Below, one piece after another: positions 42,401 through 52,711 of a stretch of 64,000 nt of DNA (positions are counted from its first letter, which is position 1; each line of letters opens with the position of its first letter). Location of the stretch: positions 1-64,000 of the forward strand of contig JAIOPX010000239.1 in NCBI GenBank assembly GCA_021413705.1, given 5' to 3'. The notes beneath the pieces are model-generated. The model ran no database searches, was not told where the DNA came from, and worked only from the letters and a program-made list of their open reading frames with translations. The position numbers and the translations under genes are program-made. Origin of the DNA: Planctomycetota bacterium. GTDB lineage: Bacteria > Planctomycetota > Planctomycetia > Pirellulales > UBA7805.

Positions 42401-45400
42401 GCTTTGAGCGGCAACAACTCCACTTATACAAATGGACTTTTAATCTACAATGGGACCGCAAGCGCTACTGGCGTCACCAACCCGTTTGGCGCCGCGGCCA
42501 ACGTCATCACCCTCGGCGACTCAACCACGGCGGCGACTGGCGCCACGCTGAATTTGGGAATCGCCGGCACGTTCGCCAATCCGATCACCACGGTGCCGAA
42601 CTCCAACGGTGGTGTGCTGACCATTCAGGACGGTGGAAACTTTATCGGCACACTCTCGGGGCCAATCACTCAAAATAGCGCGCTGACGATCAAGAACAAC
42701 GGCACCCAGTTGATGACTATCAGCGGTGGCATTTCCACGACGTCTGGCACGGCTAATCTGACGCTCAATGCAACCGGCACGGGTGGCATTACGCTTAGCA
42801 CGAATCCGATCAATAACGCCGGTACGATCACCAACGCGGGCACGGCTGCTGGCGTCGCGACGATAAGCAGCGTCATCGGAGCGAACGTCACCGGCGTGAA
42901 TCAAAATAGCGCCCCTTCGACGCTGACGCTTTCGGGACCAAACACGTATACCAGTGCCACTACCGTTAGCGCCGGGACGCTGATCGCATCGAACGCCTCG
43001 GCACTGGGCACGACGGCGGCCGGCACGAGCATATCCTCCGGCGCCACGCTCGACGTGCGGGCCAACATCGGCACCGAAGCCATCACTAGCCTCGAAGGCG
43101 TCGGAGTCGGCGGCAACGGTGCGCTGATTACGGGCAGTGGTTCGGGAACCGTCGGCGGGGCCGTGACCTTGGTAGGCACTGCCAACATCGGCGGAGCTGG
43201 AGCGCTTACGATCGGTGGAGCGATCGGCGACGGGGGCAGCGGGTTTGGCATTACCAAAGTGGGTGCGGGCGTAACCACGCTGACCGGGGCCAACACCTAT
43301 ATCGGCCCGACCACGATCAATGCTGGCAGCCTGATCGTCAATGGCTCGCTCGCTGCCGGCAGTGCGGTATCAATCAACGGTGGCACGCTCGGCGGCAGCG
43401 GAAATGTGGCGGGTACGGTGGCCGTCAACAGCGGTGGCACGATCTCGCCGGGCAATAGCCCCGGAACACTCAACACGGGCGCCACAACTTACGCCAGCGG
43501 CGGCACCTACAAGTGGGAAATCAACAACGCACTCACCACTCAAGGAATCGATCCGGGCTGGGACTATCAGAACATTAACGGGACGCTGGACATCACAGCG
43601 ACCAGCGGCGCCTTCCCAGCCAATACTTTCCGGATCGACGTTACCGGGCTGGACCCCAGCAATGTCGCCGGAGCGGTCTCCAATTGGAACCCGCACAGCA
43701 ACTACACCTGGAACCTCGCGACGGCCAGCAGTGGGATCACCAACTTTGCGGCCAATAAGTTCGATGTGTTGACCACGAATTTCTCCAATTTCAATGCCCT
43801 CGCCGGGACATTTGGAGTGGCAACCTCCGGTAACAACCTGCAATTGACGTACACAGCCGGTGCCGGCGCAGCGACTTCGTATTGGGATCTCAATAGCACC
43901 CTGCCCGGCGCCGGCGGCAGTTCGCCGGGTGGCGTGTGGGGCGGCAGCAATGCCAACTGGTCATTTAGTTCGTTGGGAACTGGATCGACTTATAATTGGA
44001 CCAACGGCGACAATGCGGTCTTCGCAGCCGGCACGGATGGCAACGGATCGTATATTGTCACCATCGCCGGGGGGGGCGTGACCGCGCAGAACATTACGTT
44101 CGAGGAAGGGCAGGCGGCCGTTCCCATCACCACGATTAGCGGCGGCACGCTCACGTTGGCGGGAACAACGCCGACAATCTCGGTTGCCGCCACCCGCACC
44201 GCGGCCATCAACTCCGTGATCGCGGGCACCGATGGCCTGGTCAAAGGCACCGGCACTGGCACGTTGACATTGTCGGGTCTAAACACCTACACCGGCGTAA
44301 CCAACCTCAACGCCAGCGCGGGTATCACCCAGGTCAGCAAGCTCGCCAACGGTCTGTCCCCCAGCAGCATCGGACAATCGAGCAATGTGGCGGCTAATTT
44401 GTTAATTGGGAGCGCTTCGACGTTGCAATACATCGGCTCCGGCGACAGCACCAACCGGTCGTTTACGCTCAATGGGACCACCAACGCGCAGTCCTTTACG
44501 CTTGACGCCTCCGGCTCGGGGGCACTCAGTTTCACCAACACAGGCAGCCTGGCGTATGGGACGACCAACCAAACCCGCACCCTGGTTCTCAGCGGCTCCA
44601 GCACGGCGGCCAATACGTTCTCCCCGAAAATTGAAGACAACGGCACCGGGGCCACGTCCGTGACCAAGAGTGGTGTGGGGACTTGGGTTCTCAACAATGA
44701 CACCAGCAACTATACGGGGACTACCGCGATCCAGGGGGGGACGCTGAGCATCACCTCCATCAAGAGCGTGGGGGGCGGCGCCAGCGCCGTGGGGGCACCG
44801 GCTCCCGGGAACGGCACGATCAGTATCGGCAGCACGACCACAACTGGGCAACTAACATACACCGGCACGGGCGACACGACGGACCGCGTAATCAACCAGG
44901 CGGGCACCTCAGGAGGAGTGATCCTCGATCAGTCCGGCGCGGGACTGCTGAAATTTACCAGCAACCTGACCGCCACCGGCGCTGGGACGAAGAACCTGAC
45001 ATTGCAAGGTTCAACGGCTGGCACGGGTGAAATCGCCGGGGCCATCGGACAGAACGGCACAACCACGCTCACCAAGGCCGGCACTGGCACGTGGACCCTT
45101 TCTGGTTCCAATACGTTCAGCGGTTCGACCACGATCACCGGCGGCACGCTCAACCTGGACTACAACACGAACGACACCAGCAAACTTGCCGACGGATCCG
45201 TTCTGCTGCTCAGCGGCGGAACGCTGAATTTCATGGGAGCGGCCGGCACCCACCACGAAATCGTCGTCTCCACGACGCTTACGGGCGCGAACAACGTCAC
45301 CCGCACCAGCGGCGCGGCCGTGCTGCGGATGGGGGGCATCACGGCCTCGGCCGGGTCCGTCAATTTTGGCGCCGACAATATCGCCAGCACCACGAACACC

Positions 45401-48301
45401 AACGCAAACGGTATCCTGCAAGGTTCGAATTCGGTGGGCTGGGCTACCGTCGGTGGGACAGACTGGGCCGCGAATTCCGGCACTCTTGAGGGAAGCGGCA
45501 ACAACTTCATCGTGGCGTACTCCGGCTACGCCGACGTAACGCGGCAGATTTCCGGCCCGCAGTCCATTATTGATGACTCCACATCCAACGTGCGGATTAT
45601 CGAGGGGAGCGGTGGGGCGGCCGACATCACGCTGGGTGCTGCCACCACTACTCTCAATACGCTCAATCAGAGCTCGCTGGGCGGCACCGGCGCTGCCACC
45701 ATCGATCCGGCCGGCCAGACGCTCGGCGTCCGCGGTGTCTTGATCGGCAGCGACGCCGGCTCGCTGACGATCGGAAACGGCGTGAACAATGGCACGCTGC
45801 GTGCCGCGGTCGCCAGCGGTAACCTGCTGCTGAACAACCAGTCAACCACCAGTGTCTTGACAGTCAATTCGGTCATTGCGAATAACACGGGCACATCAAC
45901 GCTGACCAAAGTCGGCCTCGGCACAGCGACGCTTGCTGCCACGAACAGCTACAACGGCACAACGACCGTCAACGGCGGCACGCTGAACGCCAATGCCACG
46001 GGAGCCATCCCTGGCGCATTGACCGTCAGTTCCGGGACTTTAAACGCAAACGCCTCCGGAGCCATCTCGGGCGCCACAACGGTCAGCGGCGGCACGCTGG
46101 TCTATGGAGCCATTGATCCGATCGCCGACGGGCAAAATGTTACGGTCAGCAGCGGCACGCTCAACATCGGCGCCTTCAGCGACACAGTCAATACCATCAC
46201 ACTGAGCGGCGGCACCATTACCGGCACGACGGGTGTTCTGACAAGTACCAGCACTATTCAGGCCCAATCGGGAACGGTTTCGGCGGTGCTCGGCGGCGAC
46301 GTCGGAATGAATAAGACCACGGGAACGGTGACGTTGTCGGGACTCAATACCTTCACGGGCGACATCGTAATGCCAACGTCCAGTGGAGGGACGTTGATTG
46401 TCAATACGCTCTCCAATAAAGGCGTCCCGAGCAGCATTGGCGCTGGGGGCCTCGATGCAGACGGCGCTGGTCCCGGAACCATTCTCTTGGGCGATATCTT
46501 TATGAACACGCCCAGCGGTGGCGGGCAGGGAACCCTCATTTATACCGGAGGCAGCGTTACTACCGATCGGGGGTTGTACTTCCATCAGAATACCGATCGC
46601 GTCACTGCGCCAGCGGGCGGGACGATCGCCAATGTGCAGATTTCGAATTCCGGCGTTACCGTCGGTTTCCTAGGCAATAGCAAGTGGGGTTCCGGCTCTG
46701 GCCAGGGGAAGACTTTCTTCGGTCCAACTACCGGCCTGAGTACGTTAAATTTCGGTGCCGTCGAACTATTTTTCTCCTCCGGTGATGGCGGCCAGTACAC
46801 CGCGACTCCAACCCTCAACGTCAACATCGCCTCACTTTCATCCGTCTCGGGCGGCACGACAGCCTCGAACTTCATCTTCAACGGGCCAACCAATTCAATT
46901 GGTAACATCAATTTCACTCTTTTGGGGAAGAGTCTGAGTTTGTCCGGCACCGGCATCACGACTCTTACAGGGAACAACTCGTTCAGCGGCGCCGGCACGA
47001 TGTTGGTTGACAACGGCATAGTGATCCTTACCGGCAGCAATAGTGGAGGAACTATGACATGGTCGGTCGCCAATGATGCAATCTTGCGGGTCGGTAACGG
47101 CGGGACGACCGGTACTATCAGCGGCCTCGTAAGCAACGCAGGTCAACTGATCTTCAACCGTAGCGATTCGACCTACGTGTCGAACAACAACATCAGCGGC
47201 GCGGGCAGAGTGCAGCAACTCGGCAGCGGCCGGACCACCTTGTCAGGCACCAACACGAACACGGGACAGACGATTGTCACCAACGGCACACTCCAGTTTC
47301 AAAAAGAAGTTTCGCTCTACAACAATACACCCGCCAGTTGGACGGCCGCGAACATCGTGGTCGAGCCCAATGCGACCCTGGCGTTCAATGTCGGCGGTAC
47401 GGGGGTAAACGCGGGGCAGTTCACCGCTTCCGACCTCGATGCGCTCAAGGCCATCGGAACGAGCGCCGGGGGATTCAAGAGCGGCACGTACCTCGGGATC
47501 GACACGAGCAACGCCGTAGGAACCTTTGTGTACAACAGCAACATCAGCAATCCCAATGGCGGAACCAACGTCCTGGGGCTGACCAAGCTTGGTGGTAGCG
47601 CGCTGGACCTCGGAGGGACGAACACGTACACCGGGACGACCAACGTCAGGGCCGGCACTTTGCGGGTCAACGGCACACACACCGGCGGCGGATTGTACAC
47701 GATCGATGCTAACGGCACGCTGGGCGGAGCCGGCAGCACCACTTCCGACGTGCTCGTCTATGGAACCCTGGCGCCGGGCAACAGCATCGAGTCGCTCGGT
47801 ACGGGTTCTATGACGTTCGATGGGGCGTTTTTCAACGGAACGTACGACTACGAGTTGGACACGGACGCGCCACTCGCAACTGCCGCCGACCTGCTTTATG
47901 GCGACAGCGGCAGCACGCTGACGCTTAATAATGCCTTGCTGTTGCTGACGGACCTGGGGTCCGGCTCGACATTGACGTCGGGAACCAAGCTCACAATGAT
48001 TGCCTATGACGGAATCTGGAACGGCGGTGAGTTCTTCGAAATCGGGGCCGTCGGCTCGCTCCTTTCCGACGACAGTACGTTCAGTTTTGCCGGCAACAAC
48101 TGGCTCATCAACTATGACGACGCCTCGCCTGGCAGCAACTTCCTCGGCGATATCACCACCCAATCGAAGTTTGTGACCATTACGGTCTCGAATGAAGTCG
48201 CAGCCGTTCCCGAGCCAGCCACCTGGGCCCTGGCCGTACTCGGGTTGCTTGGCCTGGTCATCTACGCCTGTCGCCGATGCAAGCAAGTCGGTACGGTCTG
48301 A
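36440..48301 (+). CDS. Giant (about 3950 aa) autotransporter-associated beta-strand-repeat protein with PEP-CTERM tail
   Basis: ATG 36440 followed by hydrophobic signal-like segment; dozens of [21 protein letters not shown] repeats; C-terminus [26 protein letters not shown]. Confidence 0.9.
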   Translation: MRSISLRAISFTLLCRAVCAAACAVVMLHLGLQPAVAQWQGATSGDSYAPGNTYDYDAPANWVGGTINDSFLGTTLTGNVTLSLDAARTTVPSGLNITYAGAFDFNLFSDSATPRALTLGGNVIANATDGNQTITIGTGLRPVTLNLNDATRTFTVGTGDTLVVNGVISSTTVAAGGLTKAGTGTLTLNAANTFAGPLTITDGTVKANTSAAALGAGVLALGGGTLDFNHSALLNFGRATAVYGNTTIMSEKDVAGTGVTYTLGTMIIGANTLNVQGGNVTSGTAGLTFGVTSLNGNATINITDPVGGGTTLLTVGAITGFANSITLQGNGDFAQAGVWSGAGSSLVLDTGYSGLATLNQANTFTGGVTINSTSGGTLRLNHATAANTPISFGTGSTGVLQVQLSTTVAGLSSAATGAIVENGVGGATTLTVSNPKANTFAGVIQNGGAGTLALTLSNSGNGGVLTLTGSNNYSGLTTISANAVLNIQNNTALGNTTAGTSVTNLGALQVQNNITVGNEALTLNGTGVTNTGALRNIADSNTYGGLITLGSASRINSDSGTLTLDVSSGNAISSGANQNLTIGGAGSVIVADPIATLAGTLTKDGTGTLTLRGLNTYTGLNTVQNGKIKADASNNLVFNSANALTFNGGGTFEYDNGTAAAARAQSLGALTFQAGDGTVQLTQTAAQNLKLTHSSLAARAAGATGNFVWNGVSDANNGIYLTGVAAGFINQGEFFNGSNYAYMNALGTYVRGINYGSDASTAAVGPATEIGAADASKHIRIDGTISGQNTRTILTLNLAGAYDFTLAGSQTLTLTNGGILKAGGGSSTISGGTALTHGTLNGEYVVRTDAASDSLTINTPINANGANIFTKSGAGTLTLGASNAFTGNVFVNGGTLSISNNNNLGPVATTKAITLHGATLQLTNNIDFYNGAPATNPKAFGIGPAGATIDTGVNTATISGVISSSVANLGLLTKSGSGTLVLSGANTLTGGLSLNQGDLVATVAGGFGTSGNTLFFNGGNLELRASATAYTGKLDMTAAGTTVTINPATLGSGVTHSLSTAATLGTQTMVIQKGSLTNVDTNYGLTLSAAPILTGNPTFTINGNGTGVGTLTLAGGLDMGGATRTLTFNSGTGSSAVVINAGALTGTPGTLELAGTTPTITVNALTTTANNLKLSGSGTYTLQGASTYTGNTILNNSAATVIATNGGGFGTGNRVVFNTAGAGFELKLDAGTTFTTGLDSSTNGGTITVNRATPAATATTHILNQANFLGGNTINVQAGANITSGTAYGLTLSGANVLTGSPTFSINGNGAGVGTLTLSGGFDTQGTTRTLTFNGGTSAAVISGAFAGAAGILDLAGSTPNVTVGALTTSANAVQVSGSGIYTFNGASTFTGGVILNNSAASVIGTVGGGFGATAGKVKFNVAGTAFELQNNTGTTFTSGIDTTAFGGGITVNRATPPAATATTHTLSLANSLGGTTLTVSPGANISSGTAYGLTLSGTSTLSGAPTFVINNNGAGIGTLTLGAVLNYANNATITGAGNFAQSGVWGSGSGGITLDGSYSGAATLNQANTFTGGVSLSSGTLNINSVGVVATNGPLGNGGTFSINGGTIDNTSASAKVLLNVNPITLGGNFAFSTSAGTANNNLTLPGAVSMGADRTITLNGAGALNLSGLWTNTNDSVRTLTINNGAGTTAATLLSIGSYNLTGPGSTAARNNIINGTGNVTISGVVGNGVSAGSALTYNGTGTLSLGGSNTFTGGLTVMSGTVSGTVANAFGGSGTGAVTLGDATTPATGATLNLGVAATFANPITTVPNANSGVLTIQDGGNFAAILSGPITQNSALTIRNTGTTVMTLTGGISTTSGTANLTLNAAGTGGITLSSNPINNAGSITNASTSSGPVIISAAIGSSVTNILQSGSSNLSITSATIANNGNLTFSGTGASTVTVGTGAINTVGSILNNGITTGTTILSGTIGNTISSITQNSPTSTLALSGNNSTYTNGLLIYNGTASATGVTNPFGAAANVITLGDSTTAATGATLNLGIAGTFANPITTVPNSNGGVLTIQDGGNFIGTLSGPITQNSALTIKNNGTQLMTISGGISTTSGTANLTLNATGTGGITLSTNPINNAGTITNAGTAAGVATISSVIGANVTGVNQNSAPSTLTLSGPNTYTSATTVSAGTLIASNASALGTTAAGTSISSGATLDVRANIGTEAITSLEGVGVGGNGALITGSGSGTVGGAVTLVGTANIGGAGALTIGGAIGDGGSGFGITKVGAGVTTLTGANTYIGPTTINAGSLIVNGSLAAGSAVSINGGTLGGSGNVAGTVAVNSGGTISPGNSPGTLNTGATTYASGGTYKWEINNALTTQGIDPGWDYQNINGTLDITATSGAFPANTFRIDVTGLDPSNVAGAVSNWNPHSNYTWNLATASSGITNFAANKFDVLTTNFSNFNALAGTFGVATSGNNLQLTYTAGAGAATSYWDLNSTLPGAGGSSPGGVWGGSNANWSFSSLGTGSTYNWTNGDNAVFAAGTDGNGSYIVTIAGGGVTAQNITFEEGQAAVPITTISGGTLTLAGTTPTISVAATRTAAINSVIAGTDGLVKGTGTGTLTLSGLNTYTGVTNLNASAGITQVSKLANGLSPSSIGQSSNVAANLLIGSASTLQYIGSGDSTNRSFTLNGTTNAQSFTLDASGSGALSFTNTGSLAYGTTNQTRTLVLSGSSTAANTFSPKIEDNGTGATSVTKSGVGTWVLNNDTSNYTGTTAIQGGTLSITSIKSVGGGASAVGAPAPGNGTISIGSTTTTGQLTYTGTGDTTDRVINQAGTSGGVILDQSGAGLLKFTSNLTATGAGTKNLTLQGSTAGTGEIAGAIGQNGTTTLTKAGTGTWTLSGSNTFSGSTTITGGTLNLDYNTNDTSKLADGSVLLLSGGTLNFMGAAGTHHEIVVSTTLTGANNVTRTSGAAVLRMGGITASAGSVNFGADNIASTTNTNANGILQGSNSVGWATVGGTDWAANSGTLEGSGNNFIVAYSGYADVTRQISGPQSIIDDSTSNVRIIEGSGGAADITLGAATTTLNTLNQSSLGGTGAATIDPAGQTLGVRGVLIGSDAGSLTIGNGVNNGTLRAAVASGNLLLNNQSTTSVLTVNSVIANNTGTSTLTKVGLGTATLAATNSYNGTTTVNGGTLNANATGAIPGALTVSSGTLNANASGAISGATTVSGGTLVYGAIDPIADGQNVTVSSGTLNIGAFSDTVNTITLSGGTITGTTGVLTSTSTIQAQSGTVSAVLGGDVGMNKTTGTVTLSGLNTFTGDIVMPTSSGGTLIVNTLSNKGVPSSIGAGGLDADGAGPGTILLGDIFMNTPSGGGQGTLIYTGGSVTTDRGLYFHQNTDRVTAPAGGTIANVQISNSGVTVGFLGNSKWGSGSGQGKTFFGPTTGLSTLNFGAVELFFSSGDGGQYTATPTLNVNIASLSSVSGGTTASNFIFNGPTNSIGNINFTLLGKSLSLSGTGITTLTGNNSFSGAGTMLVDNGIVILTGSNSGGTMTWSVANDAILRVGNGGTTGTISGLVSNAGQLIFNRSDSTYVSNNNISGAGRVQQLGSGRTTLSGTNTNTGQTIVTNGTLQFQKEVSLYNNTPASWTAANIVVEPNATLAFNVGGTGVNAGQFTASDLDALKAIGTSAGGFKSGTYLGIDTSNAVGTFVYNSNISNPNGGTNVLGLTKLGGSALDLGGTNTYTGTTNVRAGTLRVNGTHTGGGLYTIDANGTLGGAGSTTSDVLVYGTLAPGNSIESLGTGSMTFDGAFFNGTYDYELDTDAPLATAADLLYGDSGSTLTLNNALLLLTDLGSGSTLTSGTKLTMIAYDGIWNGGEFFEIGAVGSLLSDDSTFSFAGNNWLINYDDASPGSNFLGDITTQSKFVTITVSNEVAAVPEPATWALAVLGLLGLVIYACRRCKQVGTV
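39440..41160 (+). repeat. About 600-bp tandem repeat units (three clear copies) within the giant gene
   Basis: Units re-starting at [12 protein letters not shown] (~39450), [12 protein letters not shown] (~40055), [13 protein letters not shown] (~40663), each with T.YGLTLSG...INGNG.GVGTLTL. Confidence 0.8.
41755..42900 (+). repeat. About 725-bp-offset duplicated segment within the giant gene
   Basis: [51 protein letters not shown] (~41814) vs [51 protein letters not shown] (~42540). Confidence 0.85.
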
Positions 48302-48397
48302 CGGACCGTATCTGTTGAGTGCGGCAACGAACCCGAGTGAGAGCCAGCTCCGACAGCTTGCGCTGACTCGCAAGGTCCGCCTCGGCAAGGCCGACAA

Positions 48398-49537
48398 CTA
48401 CTTTGGCTCGTCCAGTGAATGCCGGATGCTGGTCTTCGGCAGTGCTTTCTTGAGCTTGCGAATCCCTTCCGCCGTGAGCTTCGTATTCCGGACTTCGATG
48501 GCCAGCGGGCCTTTGAGCTTCGCCAGGTGCTCCACGGAGTCGTCGCCAATTGACGTGCCGTCCAGCGTCAACCACCCGATCGACATCCCGGCAAAATTTT
48601 TCAGCCCAGGCCCGGTGATTTTGCAATTGCTCAGATCCAGCGTGCGAAGGTTGTTCAAGGGCGCGAGGTGCTTAAGCCCCTCATCATCAATCCGGGTGGA
48701 ATCGACTTTCAATTCAATCAGGCCGCGCAAGTTGCGAAACTTTTCGATGCCGGCATTCGTTAGTGGGGTACCCGAGAGCCTGAGATACATCAGGTCTTTG
48801 AGACGTGCGATGCATTCGGCTCCACGGACCGTAAGTTTGACATGGTTTGCATATAAGGCGCGCACGGGCGCGGTATCTGCCAGCAGGCAAAGGCTTTCGT
48901 CCGTCAAGCGAGTGTTGTTCAAATTGACCGTATCCAACCCGCGAAAATTTCCGGCGACGGCAAATCCGCGATCGGTGACCGCCGTGTAGCTCAGATCCAG
49001 GAATCGTACATTGACCAACAGAGCGAACCTCTCCATGTCACGATCCGTGATTGCCGTATGATCCACCTTCAGCGCGGCAAGATCCAGACACTGACCGATC
49101 AGATCGAGCTCCACCTCGCTGAATTGTGGCGGGGGGGACACCTCGGGCAGCCCGGCATTCACGACTTTCACTGCGCCCGAAACCGGATCCGTGAGCACCA
49201 GAGCTCCTTTGGCGCGGAGAACTTCAGCGACGGTTGGCTTGGAAACGGGAGCCTCTGCTTGGGCTACGGGAGTTAAAACCTGCGCCGAACCTTGAACAAC
49301 AGGCGAAGGCGGCGGTGCAGACCCGACGCTGACCGCTTTCGTCTTGGGAATGCTAGAATTGGCTCTGCCGCTTGGCGGAATGTGGTTTCGTACTTCTCGC
49401 TTAGGCTCCTCCTGAATACGCGAGGGGGAACCTTGCAATTCCCGCTCGTCGTTACAACCAAGAGCGGTACAAACGATGCAGGCCAAGACCCCCATCAAGA
49501 ACGTGCGAACCAATTCGATGGGAATGCGAGTGAACAT
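48398..49537 (-). CDS. Leucine-rich-repeat lipoprotein
   Basis: FLMGVLACIVCTALGC lipobox; repeats AITDRDMERFALLVNVRFLDLSYTAVTDRGFA..GLDTVNLNNTRLTDESL; start ATG 49537. Confidence 0.75.
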   Translation of the reverse strand: MFTRIPIELVRTFLMGVLACIVCTALGCNDERELQGSPSRIQEEPKREVRNHIPPSGRANSSIPKTKAVSVGSAPPPSPVVQGSAQVLTPVAQAEAPVSKPTVAEVLRAKGALVLTDPVSGAVKVVNAGLPEVSPPPQFSEVELDLIGQCLDLAALKVDHTAITDRDMERFALLVNVRFLDLSYTAVTDRGFAVAGNFRGLDTVNLNNTRLTDESLCLLADTAPVRALYANHVKLTVRGAECIARLKDLMYLRLSGTPLTNAGIEKFRNLRGLIELKVDSTRIDDEGLKHLAPLNNLRTLDLSNCKITGPGLKNFAGMSIGWLTLDGTSIGDDSVEHLAKLKGPLAIEVRNTKLTAEGIRKLKKALPKTSIRHSLDEPK

Positions 49538-49721
49538 GCAACCCTTCCAGGAATTGGCCAGGCTATCGAAGACCTGAAGAGCAGGCATAGCTCGGCCGCA
49601 GACTTCTGGAATCCTGATAATCCATGATAACATTTGATCACAGGTAACGCGAACGGCGGGGGAAATATGAACAACTCCCGCAATCCAGCACATGCCGTGG
49701 CAAGCATTGCCCCATCCACTT

Positions 49722-50375
49722 TCAGGGCTTCGCGCCAGGAGCGCTCGGGAGACTCTTCAACAACCGTTGCTCCGCCTCCCGAGATATCCCTTTCCCGTCT
49801 TCATAGCAGTCAAGGAAGACCAAGGCCAGACGCTTATGCCCCGCCAAATGCTCAAGCCCTCGGTCGGTGACCTTGGTGCCGCTGAGACTAATAAACTCGA
49901 GCCGCTCGGCCTTTTTAATCTGCGCCAGTCCGTCGTCCGTGATGCCGGTCTGCGAAACATTCATGACCGTGACCTGGGAAAAAGCAGGAAGTTGCGATAT
50001 TTGTGCCACCTGAGCATCGGTTACCGGAGCGCCATGCAGGTCGATGGCCACCTGCAAGGGTCCCTCGATGGACTCACCAGACATTCCTGCGGTGTCCATG
50101 GGTATGGTGCCTGGCGGTGCATTTTTGTAGACGCGAATCGTACCTCCAAATTGTTTCACCGCCGTGTCGAGCTCAATGAGTTCCGGCTTTGTATTGAACG
50201 GGACGTCAACGGGGAGGCCCGTGGCGGGATGACTAGCAGCATCGCCGCCATCAACATGATTGGCATCGGGAATTTTGCTTGTAGCGTGTCGCGAAGAGCA
50301 ACTGCACCCACTTATACTCGCCACGAGGATTACACCACTTGTCGCGAGGATACCAACTACTAATCTCATGGACAT
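49722..50375 (-). CDS. Small leucine-rich-repeat lipoprotein
   Basis: [20 protein letters not shown] lipobox; [43 protein letters not shown]; overlaps upstream gene stop by about 10 nt. Confidence 0.75.
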   Translation of the reverse strand: MSMRLVVGILATSGVILVASISGCSCSSRHATSKIPDANHVDGGDAASHPATGLPVDVPFNTKPELIELDTAVKQFGGTIRVYKNAPPGTIPMDTAGMSGESIEGPLQVAIDLHGAPVTDAQVAQISQLPAFSQVTVMNVSQTGITDDGLAQIKKAERLEFISLSGTKVTDRGLEHLAGHKRLALVFLDCYEDGKGISREAEQRLLKSLPSAPGAKP

Positions 50376-52495
50376 ACCGGGAACTCATGCACGGGGCCGC
50401 AGGGACTGTTCTGGTCCGAGAGAGGATTAGAGCAGGGAATACACTTCCGCCAGACCGGTGTTTCGCCGCCAGCCCTGGGGTCGTTCTGATGCAGTTCGAT
50501 CGACACACCCATTTCGCGCCGTCCCTGCCAACATGGTCGATGGACAAGCCGAACGGACCTGATGTCCTTACCCTGCGGTCCGAGATAAATGAGCATCCAG
50601 CCGGGCACGTAATCTCCCGAATGGGCTAGATAAGGGGCTTCCGAACGTGGATCGGGAATACTGCAAATCAGCGGGGCGTTATTATCAATCAAAGCTCCAT
50701 TCCACGTACCCCAGGCCGTATACGGAGTTTGAATGTCGGCGACCGTCCCACCGTTCATCGCGGCTGCCACGTTGACACCGTTCTGATCATACGCCTGGAA
50801 CTCTTCAAGGTTGATATTGGTTAGGAGCAGTCCTGTGGTGGGAAGGCCTGTCGCCGTGATGCTTGAGGCCTGTCGGATCCAAATGTAACGCACAACGGGA
50901 CCAACTCCCTGTCCCGATGCTGGGGCTGGAGTAATCCGACCGCTGCCATTGCCTCCGCATTGGGTGCTGCCGTCCTGAGCACAAGGATAAGCTTCGACCG
51001 CAGTGCAGGTCGGTGGCGTGCCAACATAGAAGCAGGCGCCGGGGCTGGGAATGGAGTTGTTGCTTGTATTTGGGTCGCTGGTGTAGGTGAAGAAGCTCGC
51101 CGAATTACAAATCGTCCCGCTGGCTCCACCATTGACAGTCACGTTGATAGTGACTGTCGCGGTTCCATTCCCTGTGATGGTGCCCAACTTGGCCGTAATC
51201 GCCGGGTTAGCAAATTGCGTCGTACCCTGGCTGGCATTGGCAGATACATAGGTCACGCCGGCCGGCAGACTATCCGTGACCTCCACACCGGTCGCGTTGG
51301 TGAGCCCAAGATTTCTAATCTTGATGGTGTAGGCCACCGCTGCCCCCGGTTGCACCCAACCCGATGAAACGGACTTTGTGATCGCCAAGTCTGTCCCCGT
51401 GCAGTCGCCGCTATCCGCAGCGGTGTCCAACAAGGATGGGTCATTGTACACTGCCGTTCCGACGTAAGCGATGACACTTCCGTAATTCGTTCCACTAACC
51501 CACTTGCGCAAATTTCCTGAACTGTCGATCACATACCAGCTTTGCGTGGCGCCGTCGATATTATTCGTAGCGCGAATAAACTTCCCTGTGCCTCGACCGC
51601 TCCAGGTGTATTGGGTATCGAAGTAGAAGCCGTAGGATAAGTCCAACGGGCATAACTGAGATGGGGTTTGTCCTGTCGTCGTCCCGCTGGTTGTCGTCCC
51701 GCCGGTCGTTGTTCCACCCGTCGTCGTTCCACCGGAAGTCGTCCCGCCAGTTGTGGTTGTCGTGCTCACGGCAGTTGTGGATGTTGTCCCCGTGGTAGTG
51801 GATCCCGTTGTGCCAGCTCCTGCCGTGGTGGCGCCTGTCGTGGGACCACTGCCGGCACTCGAGGTTGGGGACGTCTGACCCAACGCCAAACAGCCTAAGA
51901 GGTCCATATTGCTATCTTTGGCAGGCTGCCAATACTTCTCATAGTAAACGCAGTATCTCGGATCGATATCCGCCGGGCTCTTATTGACTACCTGACCCGC
52001 AGCCAGAACCATATTTTGCTGGAGAAAGTGGCGGGGAGCATTTTCACTGGGCCAACTGGAATCGAGCTGCCCCAGCGACTGCCCCACGACTTTGGCTTCC
52101 ACGGCCTTGTAATCCAACAGAACAATCCGCCCGTTATCGCGGTCGGCCATTCGAAACGCTCGATTGTTCATGCCATAGCTGGCGCCGGCCGTGGGAGTAG
52201 TATCATCTGGACAGAGGTAGCTCTTGCCCTGGTTTTCCAAATAAGGCTGAACCTTGCTAGGCCACTGAGCGGGGACGAAGTTTTGAGTGACATCGCGGCT
52301 TGTCGCCCGCGTCCAGCCGAGCCAGATTTGGCGCAGGTTGTTAGAGCATTGAGTTTGTCGCGCCCGGGCCCGAGCAGCGCCAACTGCGGGCAGCAACAAT
52401 GCGACCAGGATCACGATCACCGCGATTACCACCAATAGTTCTACTAATGTAAAACCACGCCTAGGTGACGCAGAACGCAGACCAGTGTCATCCAT
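50366..52495 (-). CDS. Chimeric protein: prepilin-type N-terminus plus pilin head, Thr/Gly linker, DUF11-like domain, uncharacterised C-terminus
   Basis: [31 protein letters not shown]; pilin head [97 protein letters not shown]. Confidence 0.82.
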   Translation of the reverse strand: MDDTGLRSASPRRGFTLVELLVVIAVIVILVALLLPAVGAARARARQTQCSNNLRQIWLGWTRATSRDVTQNFVPAQWPSKVQPYLENQGKSYLCPDDTTPTAGASYGMNNRAFRMADRDNGRIVLLDYKAVEAKVVGQSLGQLDSSWPSENAPRHFLQQNMVLAAGQVVNKSPADIDPRYCVYYEKYWQPAKDSNMDLLGCLALGQTSPTSSAGSGPTTGATTAGAGTTGSTTTGTTSTTAVSTTTTTGGTTSGGTTTGGTTTGGTTTSGTTTGQTPSQLCPLDLSYGFYFDTQYTWSGRGTGKFIRATNNIDGATQSWYVIDSSGNLRKWVSGTNYGSVIAYVGTAVYNDPSLLDTAADSGDCTGTDLAITKSVSSGWVQPGAAVAYTIKIRNLGLTNATGVEVTDSLPAGVTYVSANASQGTTQFANPAITAKLGTITGNGTATVTINVTVNGGASGTICNSASFFTYTSDPNTSNNSIPSPGACFYVGTPPTCTAVEAYPCAQDGSTQCGGNGSGRITPAPASGQGVGPVVRYIWIRQASSITATGLPTTGLLLTNINLEEFQAYDQNGVNVAAAMNGGTVADIQTPYTAWGTWNGALIDNNAPLICSIPDPRSEAPYLAHSGDYVPGWMLIYLGPQGKDIRSVRLVHRPCWQGRREMGVSIELHQNDPRAGGETPVWRKCIPCSNPLSDQNSPCGPVHEFPVCP
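51664..51790. repeat. Thr/Gly-rich low-complexity repeat, about 15-bp period
   Basis: Minus-strand translation (T/S)[21 protein letters not shown]; + strand GTCGTCCCGCCGGTCGTTGTTCCACCCGTCGTCGTTCCACC. Confidence 0.75.
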
Positions 52496-52549
52496 GGGTA
52501 TGATCCATGATTGTGACTATGACATTTGCGAAAAGAAAGGATAACGTGT

Positions 52550-52578
52550 ACGATATGTGATAAAGATGCCTGCGTCAA
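52550..52578 (-). promoter_or_regulatory. Sigma70-like promoter TTGACG-17-TATCGT for the prepilin chimera/LRR operon
   Basis: Minus strand: TTGACG (52573-52578), 17-nt spacer, TATCGT (52550-52555). Confidence 0.5.
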
Positions 52579-52711
52579 CTCCCCGAATGGCATTTTTTCT
52601 CTAAGCCCGGGCTCTTACCAGGTAAGCAAACTCACTTTCGTTCATAATATGCCCAGACGGTAGCCGCTGCATGGATGGCGATGGGTGCAGTGCCCCAAAT
52701 CAAGGTGACGT

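Noticed and set aside
10120-48301. Classifying the beta-repeat proteins as true type V autotransporters
   Set aside because: No C-terminal outer-membrane beta-barrel; all end in PEP-CTERM anchors, so only the passenger-type repeats are shared.
47243-48397. 384-aa minus-strand ORF antisense to the 3' end of the giant gene
   Set aside because: Overlaps a strongly supported repeat/PEP-CTERM coding frame; Arg/Gly/Val-rich composition without recognisable domain; expected by-product of GC-rich repetitive coding sequence.
51664-51790. Possible CRISPR-like direct repeats
   Set aside because: About 15-bp period, in frame, encodes a Thr/Gly linker; no spacers and no cas genes.
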